Positions 12,771-21,309 are shown, counted from the first letter of the stretch. The stretch: 64,000 nt of DNA from Ornithinimicrobium sufpigmenti (GCF_004322775.1 NZ_CP036403.1:1-64000); one strand, 5' to 3'. Notes: a model not told the origin generated them from the letters alone. A program made the numbers and translations.

Positions 12771-13622
12771 TCAGTACCCCCGCGCCATGACCCGCTCGCG
12801 GGCCGCGGCCACCGCGGACCCGGACTGCCGTCGCGCCATCCGCCGCAGGAAGACCGAGGCGAGGACGAGCCCGAGGACCGCCCAGCCCACCAGCACGAGC
12901 ACGGTGAGCTCGCTGCGCCATACCTCCCCGATCTCCAGGGCGGCCGCCTCGTCGGGCAGCATCGCGCCCCGGATGCCGAGCCCGACCCAGTAGATCGGGG
13001 TCAGCTGGACCAGGGCCTGCGCCCAGCCGGGCAGCATCGTGACCGGGAAGAAGAAGCCCGAGACCGCGGTGACGCCGTAGATCACGAGCATGGCCACGCT
13101 GATGCCCATCATCGAGCGGAAGATCGAGCCGAGCACCGCGCCCCAGGGCAGCATCGAGGTGGTGCCGAGCAGGATGGTGGCCAGGAGCACGACCCAGCGC
13201 CCAGCACCCGAGGGCAGCGCCTCGGGGGCGATGAGGGCGATGCCGATGAGCAGCGGCACGATGGCGATCGCCAGCTCGATCGGCACCGAGATGAGCTTGG
13301 CCAGGAGGTGGCCGGTGATGCCGTGGGGGATCGCCTTGGCCCGCAGCAGGGTGCCGGACTCCCGCTCGAGCTGGATCTCGCTGGCGATGGTCAGCATGGC
13401 GCCGGAGACGACGGTCAGCGCCAGGAAGCCGGCGAAGAGGTAGGCCGCGGCGCCCACCGCATCCATGAACTCGGTGTCGCGGAAGAACCAGATGATGACC
13501 ACGAGGAAGGCTGCGGTCCCGATGGCCCCCAGGCCCTGAGGGCTGGTGTACTTGCGGGTCATCGCGACCTGGGCCTGCCGGGCTGCGGCGCGGACGACCG
13601 AGGCGGGGATGCGGCGGTTCAT
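12771..13622 (-). CDS. ABC-2 type transporter permease
   Basis: This 283-aa integral membrane protein shows six hydrophobic segments, the first at about residues 33-50 (AIGTAAFLVVIIWFF). The conserved ABC-2 region PWGAVLGSIFRS is followed by FFFPVTMLPGW before the last membrane helices, a layout typical of drug or lipid exporter permeases. Its start overlaps the ATPase stop by four bases. Substrate cannot be told from sequence. Confidence 0.88.
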   Translation of the reverse strand: MNRRIPASVVRAAARQAQVAMTRKYTSPQGLGAIGTAAFLVVIIWFFRDTEFMDAVGAAAYLFAGFLALTVVSGAMLTIASEIQLERESGTLLRAKAIPHGITGHLLAKLISVPIELAIAIVPLLIGIALIAPEALPSGAGRWVVLLATILLGTTSMLPWGAVLGSIFRSMMGISVAMLVIYGVTAVSGFFFPVTMLPGWAQALVQLTPIYWVGLGIRGAMLPDEAAALEIGEVWRSELTVLVLVGWAVLGLVLASVFLRRMARRQSGSAVAAARERVMARGY

Positions 13623-14554
13623 CGGGCGGCTCCTTCGGCGAGCAGGTCGGCGACGTCGGTGAAGTCCTCGCCGGCCTCGGCGCGGCGGACTAGATCCAGG
13701 TAGGCGTCCTCAAGGCTCGCGCCCCGGACCTCGACCACCTCGACCTCGCCGGAGCGGGTGCCCAGCACCTCGGTCAGGTATGCGGTGGGGTCCGGCGTCG
13801 GGTGCACGCTCACCTCACCGGTGCCCCGGTGGCGCAGGCGCACCTCCTTGTTGGCCGAGAAGGCCAGGCGCAGCGCGTCGGGGCTGTCGTCGGCGATGAG
13901 CTGGCCGCCGGCCAGCACCAGCATCCGGTCGGCGACCACCTCGGCCTCGGCGAGGTCGTGGGTGGTCATCAGGATCGTGGTGGACAGGTCGGACAGGTCG
14001 GCGAGCAGGTGGTGGATGTCCCGCCGCCCGCCGGGGTCCAGGCCGGTGGTGGGCTCGTCGAGGAAGAGCACCTCGGGGCGTCCGACGAGCCCGACGGCGA
14101 TGTCGAGGCGACGACGCTGCCCGCCGGAGAGCTTGTCGATGCGCTTGCGGGCGTGCTCGGTGAGGCCGACCCGGTCCAACAGCTCGTCCGTGGGCCAGGG
14201 CCGCTCGGTGCGCTCGTCCCCGTAGGGCTCGTAGTAGGCGGCGGCGACCTCGAGCAGGTCCTTGACCCGCCAGGTGGCGTTGTCGCGCCAGCTCTGCAGC
14301 ACGATGCCCACCCGGGCCCGCCACGCCTCGGGGGCCCTGGCAGGATCCTGCCCGAGCACCTCGACCTGTCCGCTGGAGGGGCGGCGGAAGCCCTCGAGGA
14401 TCTCGATGGTGGTCGTCTTGCCCGCCCCGTTGGGCCCCAGGAGCGCGACCACCTGGCCCTGCGGGATCTCCAGGTGCACGTCGTCCAGGACCACCTTGTC
14501 GCCGTACGCCATCGTCACTCCGTGAGCCCGGATGGCGGTCTGCTCAGTGATCAT
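13619..14554 (-). CDS. ABC transporter ATP-binding protein
   Basis: This 311-aa ATPase powers the exporter encoded by the next gene. Seen: Walker A GPNGAGKTT (40-48), Q-loop in IVLQSWRDNATW, signature LSGGQRRRLD, Walker B VLFLDEPTTGLDPGG and H-loop in TTHDLAEAE. The roughly 80-residue C-terminal extension resembles the DrrA/NatA-type multidrug or antibiotic exporter ATPases. It is the first gene of a three-gene minus-strand operon, with a perfect palindrome 11 bases upstream of the ATG. Confidence 0.93.
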   Translation of the reverse strand: MITEQTAIRAHGVTMAYGDKVVLDDVHLEIPQGQVVALLGPNGAGKTTTIEILEGFRRPSSGQVEVLGQDPARAPEAWRARVGIVLQSWRDNATWRVKDLLEVAAAYYEPYGDERTERPWPTDELLDRVGLTEHARKRIDKLSGGQRRRLDIAVGLVGRPEVLFLDEPTTGLDPGGRRDIHHLLADLSDLSTTILMTTHDLAEAEVVADRMLVLAGGQLIADDSPDALRLAFSANKEVRLRHRGTGEVSVHPTPDPTAYLTEVLGTRSGEVEVVEVRGASLEDAYLDLVRRAEAGEDFTDVADLLAEGAAR

Positions 14555-14564
14555 GCGTCAGAAT

Positions 14565-14580
14565 GTAGTAGGAGTACTAC
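14565..14580. promoter_or_regulatory. Palindromic operator candidate GTAGTA-N4-TACTAC
   Basis: A perfect 6-4-6 inverted repeat (GTAGTA GGAG TACTAC) lies just upstream of the ABC ATPase start. Its A+T content stands out from its surroundings. Position suggests an operator/promoter of the transporter operon; binding by the operon's own XRE protein is a guess. Confidence 0.55.
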
Positions 14581-14717
14581 AGACTGTGCAACTGTCACGG
14601 TGCCCGGCACGGCTGTCTCGGTCCTCACCGCCCGGCGGGCTGGGCTGTTTTGGTCCGTCGCGGTCTGTACGGTAATCTCGATCGTCGCGCGTGTTCACCT
14701 CGTGAGGACGTCGTCAC

Positions 14718-14791
14718 GGGCCTATAGCTCAGTCGGTTAGAGCGCTGTCCTGATAAGACAGAGGTCACTGGTTCAAGTCCAGTTAGGCCCA
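14718..14791 (+). tRNA. tRNA-Ile (GAT)
   Basis: A complete cloverleaf: acceptor stem GGGCCTA / TAGGCCC, D stem GCTC/GAGC, anticodon stem CTGTC/GACAG around loop CTGATAA (anticodon GAT), T arm with TTCAAGT. Length is 74 nt and a CCA end is encoded at 14792-14794. Confidence 0.97.
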
Positions 14792-14830
14792 CCACCCTGC
14801 TGATCCCGACCCTTCCAGGGAGCTGATCGT

Positions 14831-14962
14831 ATGAAGCGTTTCCTCCTCCTCGCCGCGGCTGCCGCCGGTCTGGCCGCGCTGAAGAAGATGCAGGACCAGC
14901 AGGCCGAGCGCGAGCTCTGGGCCGAGGCCACCGACGAGGTGCCCACCGACTCCGGTCGCTGA
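14831..14962 (+). CDS. DLW-39 family small protein
   Basis: A 43-aa protein beginning MKRFLLLAAAAAGLAALKKM and continuing QDQQAERELWAEATDEV. It has a short hydrophobic N-terminus and an acidic C-terminus; the family-naming DLW triplet is here ELW. DLW-39 proteins are known to be encoded between tRNA-Ile and tRNA-Ala near the actinobacterial origin, exactly as here. Function is unknown. Too short for most ORF filters, but context and sequence make it convincing. Confidence 0.85.
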   Translation: MKRFLLLAAAAAGLAALKKMQDQQAERELWAEATDEVPTDSGR

Positions 14963-15026
14963 CCGCGGCCAGCACCACCCTTCGCTGTCCGGGACGGGCA
15001 GCGGCAGGCACAACTGAAGACCCCCC

Positions 15027-15099
15027 GGGGGCGTGGCGCAATTGGTAGCGCACCTGCTTTGCAAGCAGGGGGTTAGGGGTTCGAGTCCCCTCGCCTCCA
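15027..15099 (+). tRNA. tRNA-Ala (TGC), island insertion site
   Basis: A complete 73-nt cloverleaf: acceptor GGGGGCG / CGCCTCC, anticodon stem CCTGC/GCAGG around loop TTTGCAA (anticodon TGC), T arm TTCGAGT. The bases after the discriminator A are CCC, so CCA is not encoded. The 3' half, from the last base of the anticodon 5' stem on, is repeated exactly at 48171. The gene is therefore the attachment site of the island and has been restored by the incoming element. Confidence 0.96.
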
Positions 15100-15123
15100 C
15101 CCAGGTCAGAGGCCCTTCCCGCT
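15057..15123. repeat. attL of the genomic island
   Basis: This 67-bp stretch is identical to 48171-48237. It runs from the anticodon stem of tRNA-Ala through its 3' end and into the downstream hairpin. The flanks diverge on both sides. Tyrosine integrases classically use such tRNA 3' segments. Confidence 0.92.
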
Positions 15124-15141
15124 TTGCGGGGAGGGCCCTTT
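15111..15141 (+). terminator. Rho-independent terminator after tRNA-Ala
   Basis: GGCCCTTCCCGC (15111-15122), loop TTT, GCGGGGAGGGCC (15126-15137), with one G-T wobble, followed by CTTTC. Confidence 0.8.
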
Positions 15142-15253
15142 CGTGCCCCGTACCCCAGGAAAGTACGGCTGCAAACGCGTCGATCATGGGCCTGACCTGC
15201 AGGTATGGGGTCATCTGCGGCGCCCCGAGACGTCCGGCGAGCTGACGGTCGCC

Positions 15254-16450
15254 TCATGTGCTGAGAAGGACGTCGAGGACGGCAGGGGCGAAGAAGCGGC
15301 GGCGGTAGGTCTCACCCGTTGACGAGAGGACGCCGAGGTCGACCAGCTGAGCGACGAGGCCGTTGGCCCGGCCGTAGGACAGCTCTAGGTCCCGCTCGAC
15401 CTGCCGCACCGTGAAGGAGGGGTGTGCGACCGCGTAGTCGACGAGGGTGTGGGCCTTGTCCGCGCGGAGAGACGAGGCGCGGACCCTCTCCTTCAGCTTG
15501 GCATGCACATCGACGAGCCTCAGCATCTGCCCACGGGTGGTCTGGGCCGACTCCTCGAGGCCCTGGGCGAAGAAGGAAATCCACTGGTCCCACTCGCCGG
15601 CGCAGCTCACCGCCAGGAGGCGGTCGTAGTACTCGGTGCGTCGTGCCTCGAACCAGGGCGACACTGTGAGGGTCGGCTCGCTGAGGACCCCAGAGGCATA
15701 GAGCTGCAGGACGATGAGAAGGCGGCCGATGCGTCCGTTGCCGTCGTGGATCGGGTGCAGGGTCTCGAACTGGTAGTGCGAGAGCGCCGAGACGACCACC
15801 GGGTCCATGGTGTCCTTGTGGTCCGCGGCCATCCAACGCACCAGGTCGCACACGTTCGCCTCGAGGTCCAACCCGGGAGGAGGGGGGACGAACCTGGCGG
15901 CCTTGACCGGGAGCTCCCCGACGGCAGCCGTCCGGTGCTGCCCGATGACGACCTGGATCGTCCTGATCTGCCCGGACGAGGGGCTCTCCGCCGGGGTGCC
16001 GCGGACCAGCGTTTGCTGCAGCTCGGCGAGCATGGGGACGGACAAGGTGCGCCCTTCGTCCACCCAGCCGAAGGCCAGGTCGGCCATCCTCACGAAGTTG
16101 AGCACCTCGCGCATCGTGAGGCTCACCGGACCCTCGTCGTCGGCGGTCAGCACCGCGTGCAGAGGCTCGTACGTGCCCTTTAGCGCCGAGGTGCTCTGGG
16201 CCTCCCTCTGCAGCGAGGGTCGCCGGAGCAACTGGGGGTTGGGCAGCTGACGCGCCGTGCTGTCCAGTGCCGCCAGGGCAGCGCGCGCGTCGGCGACTCG
16301 CATCCATGTCTGAGAGCTCAGGTCGGGCAAGTCCTCCGTCAGGGGCGCGGGAACGAAGGCGGAGTGTGTCCACTCCCCGGATCGTGGGTCGACACCCGAG
16401 ATCGGCACGAGAGTCCCGGTGCTCTTGGTCCCGATCATTTCGATGTCCAC
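15254..16450 (-). CDS. Fic-domain protein with altered inhibitory motif
   Basis: Fic proteins transfer AMP or other phosphate-linked groups to proteins. This 398-aa protein has the usual bacterial layout: an N-terminal Fic_N region, the Fic core with HPIHDGNGRIGR at 232-243 (catalytic His232, anion hole Gly/Asn, Arg243) and a C-terminal winged helix (about 335-395). The class II inhibitory motif normally reads [S/T]xxxE[G/N]. Here the segment is STSALKGTYE, so Lys91 (codon AAG) replaces the glutamate. Start is GTG 16450, with an ATG four codons in. It is the first gene inside attL. Target unknown. Confidence 0.92.
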   Translation of the reverse strand: MDIEMIGTKSTGTLVPISGVDPRSGEWTHSAFVPAPLTEDLPDLSSQTWMRVADARAALAALDSTARQLPNPQLLRRPSLQREAQSTSALKGTYEPLHAVLTADDEGPVSLTMREVLNFVRMADLAFGWVDEGRTLSVPMLAELQQTLVRGTPAESPSSGQIRTIQVVIGQHRTAAVGELPVKAARFVPPPPGLDLEANVCDLVRWMAADHKDTMDPVVVSALSHYQFETLHPIHDGNGRIGRLLIVLQLYASGVLSEPTLTVSPWFEARRTEYYDRLLAVSCAGEWDQWISFFAQGLEESAQTTRGQMLRLVDVHAKLKERVRASSLRADKAHTLVDYAVAHPSFTVRQVERDLELSYGRANGLVAQLVDLGVLSSTGETYRRRFFAPAVLDVLLST

Positions 16451-16470
16451 AATGTCAATCTACACGGACT

Positions 16471-16833
16471 TCACAGCAACTTCGTCGGTGTGATGTGCAG
16501 TAAGCGGACAAGTCTCACCCTGGCGCGTGGCTCGGCCGCGTGGGTGGTGTCCTGGCGCCACACGTGAGAGCACTCAGCGCAGCGGTACCAGCGGACGGTG
16601 ATCAGCAGCGTGCTGGGGCGCCACCCGAACGGCTCGTGCGTCAGCTTTCTGGTCACGGTGTCCCGCAGGACGCCTTGGCAGCCGCATCGCCGGCACCAGT
16701 CGTCCGGTTCGACGACCCGGCAGGCGAGCACCGCACGGTCGGGTTCGAGCAGCTGGCCGGCGACCTCCAGTCCGAGGCCGTCCAGGCGGGCGAAGGTGGT
16801 TAGGTCAGGGCGCGTGAAGGTAGCGTCAGCCAC
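16471..16833 (-). pseudogene. ISL3-family transposase N-terminal fragment
   Basis: The 120-aa reading frame matches only the N-terminal zinc-finger part of ISL3 transposases: DWCRRCGCQGVLRDTVTRKL, then RWYRCAECSHVWRQDTT and AAEPRAR. After about residue 107 the similarity ends and the DDE catalytic region is absent. Upstream, the reverse complement of 16921-16943 reads GGCTCTTCACAGATGAGGG, resembling an ISL3-type terminal repeat, so 16471-16943 is probably one end of a truncated element. Confidence 0.75.
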
Positions 16834-17096
16834 GTCGACGTCTTTCGGATGGATTGCGTGAGAACTCCCATCTTCGGAAGACCTCGACGCCTACATCCGG
16901 ACCGACGCGCCCGCGCCCGCTACACCCTCATCTGTGAAGAGCCACTCAACCTATCACCCCCACCGCAGTTGGGAAGAGCCCCTTTACCATCCTGGACCAT
17001 CACGCCCTCGATCCGTGCGATTCTCTGGCTCGCTGAAACCATAAGACATGCCGCGAGGGGATCGAGAACCCGCGCTGACATGCTTGCGGCCTCCTC

Positions 17097-17690
17097 TCAC
17101 CAACCAGCAGGACACGCGGACAAGAACGCCGAAACAGGGTCGGTCGACGTCGCAACGGCTAAGTACGAACGCCTTTCTGGAACTGGGAGGACGCTACCGA
17201 CCATCCACACATTCGCCCAAGCTCCAACGACCGTTGCGGTTCGGCCGCATGCATCTTGAAAGTAGTGGCCGCGCAGATTGATGCTCCAGTGAACGTCGAA
17301 CAAGGCCTGGCGGGCGGAATCCGCATCGCTGTTGGGAGGCATGCGTCTTAAACGATCGGCAAAAAGTTTGAGATCGTGAGCCACCTTGGCATGTCGGATA
17401 TACCCAAACTGTTCCGCATCCCAGTCCCGCAGCCCTCCGTTTCGTAAGTTCGAACCTACGAGGCAAGTGTTAACTGCCAACAGTACGTCCACGGACATAT
17501 CAGGCGGGTCAAAGCCATTCAGTAGGGCCACCGCAGCAAGGACGCGTCTTCGCACGTCTTCGGTCGAGCCTCCGGCGACCGGCCGCGGCTTGTGCGCTGA
17601 GGACGAGGTGTCCACAGACCCAGTTTCGTACGTTCGAGACAGCCTCGACACGCAGGCCAGCACACGCTCTTCCGATTGGCCAGCGATCAC
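17097..17690 (-). CDS. Divergent Fic-like protein
   Basis: The last gene of a four-gene operon. From GTG 17690, which overlaps the HIT stop as GTGA, it encodes 197 aa. The C-terminal half has a Fic-like core: HYFQDACGRT at 142-151 parallels HPFxDGNGRt, keeping the His, Phe, Asp and Gly-Arg but replacing P, the first G and N. The following VGAWANVWMVGSVLP and ERRSYLAVA fit the helices after a Fic motif. The N-terminal 40 residues are low complexity. I infer a Fic-fold transferase of unusual chemistry; catalysis is not certain because the Gly/Asn of the anion hole is changed. A longer start at 17774 would overlap the HIT gene by 88 bp. Confidence 0.6.
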   Translation of the reverse strand: MIAGQSEERVLACVSRLSRTYETGSVDTSSSAHKPRPVAGGSTEDVRRRVLAAVALLNGFDPPDMSVDVLLAVNTCLVGSNLRNGGLRDWDAEQFGYIRHAKVAHDLKLFADRLRRMPPNSDADSARQALFDVHWSINLRGHYFQDACGRTATVVGAWANVWMVGSVLPVPERRSYLAVATSTDPVSAFLSACPAGW

Positions 17691-18163
17691 GAACCCCTCA
17701 CAGGCGGCACCTGAGGATTGAGTCTGGCATATGCTCGAAGCAAGAAACCTCCGCGCATATCTTTCTTGATCCACCAGCGCAAACCGTACCCAGGAAGAGG
17801 TCCGTCAGCTGCTCTTTGCAATACGTGGCAGTGAACGTGCTCCACTGACTGACCCGCGAGTCCGCCGAGATTCCAAACGACGTTTGTACCAACCCCCCGC
17901 TCCGCAGCATTCCATTCTCTATGGACTTCACGGAGTGCCGCGTGGATAGAGAGTATATCCGCGTCCAGGAGTGCTTCAAATTCGGTCACGTGCCGGAGCG
18001 GGGCGATCATCCACGACCGGACAGCACTGTCCTCGTGTGGCCAAACTCCGACCTCTCCCAAGTGTCGAATTGGCCTGCGCGTACAGAATATACACGAACC
18101 AGGCGTGGTCGAAGTCGAGGTGTTTGGCACAGACTGTCCCGAATAGGATCGACTAACCAGCAT
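17687..18163 (-). CDS. HIT-family nucleotide hydrolase/transferase
   Basis: A 158-aa protein with the hallmarks of the histidine-triad family: CIFC at residues 24-27 and GQSVEHVHCHVLQR, giving His109-x-His111-x-His113. HIT enzymes hydrolyse or transfer nucleoside monophosphates from dinucleotides, aminoacyl-AMP or AMP-protein-like substrates. Start ATG 18163 overlaps the preceding gene by 11 bp; GTG 18130 is an alternative that keeps the CIFC motif. Sandwiched between a kinase-HD protein and a Fic-like protein, it may process the nucleotide product of its neighbours (inference). Confidence 0.8.
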   Translation of the reverse strand: MLVSRSYSGQSVPNTSTSTTPGSCIFCTRRPIRHLGEVGVWPHEDSAVRSWMIAPLRHVTEFEALLDADILSIHAALREVHREWNAAERGVGTNVVWNLGGLAGQSVEHVHCHVLQRAADGPLPGYGLRWWIKKDMRGGFLLRAYARLNPQVPPVRGS

Positions 18164-18503
18164 ATAACACACCAGGCACCCTGAGCATGCCCAGTTTACC
18201 GTTGGGTAAGGAAGCAGGACAACTAAGTGGAATACGCGGGCCGAAGCGTGCACCGCTGGCGAAGTTCAGAATTGATCCGCGCAACCGTTCAAGCCCACCA
18301 CCGTCGTGGCCCTCAACATCCTTCACTACCACGGCAACGCGAGAACCCTCCACTACCGTGGGCGAATGGACGATTAGGATCAAGCCGTCGGAGCATTCGA
18401 TACGAAACTCCCGTGCCGCTGAATCCGCGACGAGGAAGGTGCCCGCAGCAGAACTGTCCTGCTTAGGAGCCTCGACCTTGTACGCCGTACTCACCGTCTT
18501 CAC
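18153..18503 (-). CDS. Small unknown protein of kinase-HD operon
   Basis: A 116-aa protein with no family I recognise. The pattern of short alternating hydrophobic stretches (TFLVAD, FRIEC, LILIVHS, RVAVVVKDVEG) suggests a mostly beta fold, perhaps OB- or beta-barrel-like. There is no membrane segment or catalytic motif. Its GTG start is embedded in the kinase stop (ATGTGA, four-base overlap), and its stop lies inside the HIT gene. It is therefore clearly an operon member, not a chance frame. Confidence 0.65.
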   Translation of the reverse strand: MKTVSTAYKVEAPKQDSSAAGTFLVADSAAREFRIECSDGLILIVHSPTVVEGSRVAVVVKDVEGHDGGGLERLRGSILNFASGARFGPRIPLSCPASLPNGKLGMLRVPGVLYAG

Positions 18504-21058
18504 ATTCCAACCTCCGCTTTCAGGCTCCGAACCAGGAGCTGGGCCACTTGTTGGCGCATCTCGACATCGGCGACGAGATGTGAGAATCGAGGGCTAACAA
18601 AAATCCTGCTGATCTTGTTAACGTCTTCGTGCTGCTCCTTTAGCCCCCCATATAAGGGGGACTCCGTCTTGAGGTCGTTCCCTTGGCCTGCTACCTGCTT
18701 TCGGTCGTAAACGAAAACCTTCCCGCCGCGCTCTCCAGAGGGCTTCTCCCGCTCCTTAGAGGGAATGTCCAGTAAAAGCTCGCCCTCCCTGATTCCACGG
18801 AATTGCGAGATTGCGCTTAGTTCTTCCGCCAGGTTGGACTGGATTGCGAGAGTCTGATCATAGGAACGCTTGACGAGATGGTTATTCAGTTCCCTCGCTT
18901 CATCGACTCGGGAGGGGTGCACCTCGCATACTCGCTTATACAGAGAGCGACCCCCGCCGAGGAGCCCACGTATCGGATTCAATTCTTTGTCCCCCTGAAC
19001 TGTGGAGAACAGTTCGCTGATCGAGTTCAGGCATTCGTCTCGCGAAGAGAATAGCGCCCTCGTAACGTAGTCGGGTAAGTTGAACGAGCCCTCCGCTAAG
19101 AGCCGCATGATCGGATACTTGACCATCGCAGTTATGGCGCGGTTATTATAGTGCCAGTACACCTGAGAGAGCATTTGGTTCCGGTTTACCGCCACTGATT
19201 GCGCTGCCTGCACCCCTGCTCGCCGTATGCCGATGACAGGGTTTGGCGCAACTCTAGAAAAGTCGTCGGGCGTGGGCATGCACACGTTGCCCAAGATGCC
19301 GTCCAGATCCACGCCCATCCCATAGGGGACCCCAGTTCGTTGGGCGTCCTCCACAAGGTAGGCAGTCTTGTCAGCGTCTATGTCGGACGAGAGAACCGCC
19401 GCCAACACCCTTTGGGCGGGGGTGGCGTCCTCCGGCTTCTTCTGAGCATAGATGACGTCGTGAAGGCGGATCAGCGAGTGCGCGGTGGACTCTCCGAATC
19501 CCTCGATGAGTATCTCCCAAAGCGTCGCATACGGCCCCTCGCTTTCTTCTGTGAACGATGCGGCGCGGGCCTGGATCGCCTCACCAAAGTTGCCGCGTAG
19601 ACGGCTGTTAGGGCTGCCTAAGACATCGGCAAAGAGCGTATCGTCCGTGGGTATGTCTGCCTCGAGTTCGCGCCAACTGGCGGCCGTCCTGTCCGCAGCT
19701 TGATCAGTTGCGAGATCCTCGAACATATGGCTCAATTGAAAGTGGCCCACGTCATGAAGGAGCGCCAATAGCAGCGTGGCTTCGAGATCTTCTCGCTCGG
19801 CCTGACGGCGGAATCGACTATCGTTCAGGAGGTGGCTGACGTAGTACCGGGTGTTTCGCAGGACGGCGACGCTGTGACTAAAGCGCGTGTGTGTGGCACC
19901 GGGAAAGGTGAGGTAGGTCGCTTCTAATTGGTGGACTTGATGAAGCCGGTTCAGAAGACGATGGTCTGTCAGCTCACTGATACGTCGAGTCATTACAGCC
20001 CTGCCCGTGGCGGTGGGCACCGAATATTGGAACTCCGCAGCGAGTGATAATTCCGGAACACCAGCGGGCGAAAGGTAGTTGCGATGCAGCTTCTTGAAGT
20101 CAGCATACACCTCGTCGACTGTGCTGTAACCGTCCCCTGTGGGGGATGAGCGTAAGTCGAGAATCATTTCGTCTAGGACTTGGACGCCTTGTTCTCCCAA
20201 GGTCCGGCCCAGTTTCGTTCGAACCTCCTGGGACCACGGCTCAGCGGGCGAGATAATTTTCTCCAGCAGGACACCCAGAGTGTGCAGCTCATGTTGCGGA
20301 ACGACGTCGCGCAACTCCTGTGGTGAGTAGGTCCCACCATTCAGGTATGGCAAATGCCGCGCGTGGGTGATGTCGGAAGTGCTTATAAATCTGCGGCGGC
20401 TACGTGGGTCAATGTCGAGCTCCAGCGTCGTTGCCGACGGGGTCTCGTTAGCTTCCGTGTGTAGAACTTGCGCAGCGCCCCAATCGAGCAAAACGACGTC
20501 GTATTGCTTGGGGCGGGCGGCCCGCATTCGTATGTTATCGAGCTTGATGTCGCAATGATATATGCCATGATGGTGTAGATAGCTAACTGCATCTAGCAAA
20601 TCACTTACGATCTTGTAAACGTCGTCGCCAGTGATGGTGGTCTGCTTCAACGCGTCTTCTAGCATGGGACCCGCCACGTGATCCGTAATCAGATAGTGCC
20701 ATTCCCGCCCGGCGTCATCGGTGTGTATGCCATCCTCGTGAAAGATCGAGATGTGGGAATGGGACAACTGCGACAGAATGGCCCGCTCGGCAGCGAACGT
20801 TTGCTCGAAATCTTCCTTTCTTCGACCCGTTCTGCCTTCATCTAACTTGTTCAGCGTAAGGAACTTCACGGCACGCGGCTGTTCATGCGTGCCGTATAGG
20901 CAGGGGTAGACACTGCCGGCCCCCCCTTTTCCAAGCGCCTGGGCCCTCTTGGTCCTTGGGGTCTTCTTTCGCTCCGCCGAGCAAATCACGTGGAGACGCC
21001 CCTCCCCGAAGGCTTCACCAAGGCGCAGGGTCAAGGTCGGCTCGGTCACCTTCGGCAT
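18500..21058 (-). CDS. Ser/Thr kinase-HD phosphohydrolase fusion
   Basis: The 852-aa product joins two enzymes. Residues about 35-330 are a Hanks-type kinase: glycine loop GKGGAGSV (43-50), Lys65, Glu91, catalytic loop HCDIKLDN (168-175) and DWG (192-194) in place of DFG. Residues about 345-700 resemble SAMHD1/dGTPase HD domains: HTRFSHS (His395), LLHDVGH (His435-Asp436) and SSDIDADK (Asp563, equivalent to the SAMHD1 metal Asp in DVDK). The last 150 residues match nothing I know. AGGAGG lies five bases before ATG 21058. It heads a four-gene operon with overlapping stops and starts. A dNTP-depleting or nucleotide-modifying abortive defence role controlled by phosphorylation is inference. Confidence 0.85.
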   Translation of the reverse strand: MPKVTEPTLTLRLGEAFGEGRLHVICSAERKKTPRTKRAQALGKGGAGSVYPCLYGTHEQPRAVKFLTLNKLDEGRTGRRKEDFEQTFAAERAILSQLSHSHISIFHEDGIHTDDAGREWHYLITDHVAGPMLEDALKQTTITGDDVYKIVSDLLDAVSYLHHHGIYHCDIKLDNIRMRAARPKQYDVVLLDWGAAQVLHTEANETPSATTLELDIDPRSRRRFISTSDITHARHLPYLNGGTYSPQELRDVVPQHELHTLGVLLEKIISPAEPWSQEVRTKLGRTLGEQGVQVLDEMILDLRSSPTGDGYSTVDEVYADFKKLHRNYLSPAGVPELSLAAEFQYSVPTATGRAVMTRRISELTDHRLLNRLHQVHQLEATYLTFPGATHTRFSHSVAVLRNTRYYVSHLLNDSRFRRQAEREDLEATLLLALLHDVGHFQLSHMFEDLATDQAADRTAASWRELEADIPTDDTLFADVLGSPNSRLRGNFGEAIQARAASFTEESEGPYATLWEILIEGFGESTAHSLIRLHDVIYAQKKPEDATPAQRVLAAVLSSDIDADKTAYLVEDAQRTGVPYGMGVDLDGILGNVCMPTPDDFSRVAPNPVIGIRRAGVQAAQSVAVNRNQMLSQVYWHYNNRAITAMVKYPIMRLLAEGSFNLPDYVTRALFSSRDECLNSISELFSTVQGDKELNPIRGLLGGGRSLYKRVCEVHPSRVDEARELNNHLVKRSYDQTLAIQSNLAEELSAISQFRGIREGELLLDIPSKEREKPSGERGGKVFVYDRKQVAGQGNDLKTESPLYGGLKEQHEDVNKISRIFVSPRFSHLVADVEMRQQVAQLLVRSLKAEVGM

Positions 21059-21309
21059 CTGTCCTCCTGCTCGCGTGGGCCGCCCGTGCGACGTTGCATC
21101 GATCCTCTCACCTCACACCGACAGACGTAAGGGACACGCGCGCGGCGGGCCGAGGGGCCCGTTGAGGGAGGGGGAGGGCGGCGGCGGTTGCGTTTGCCCC
21201 CGGTGACGTCCCTTCCAGTGGTGCAAGTCGCGTCCTCGCTGACGTGAGGGGACCATCGCGCGAGTCTTCGCGTGTACCCGCCGAGGAAGACGTGAAGGGA
21301 AGCCACGCG

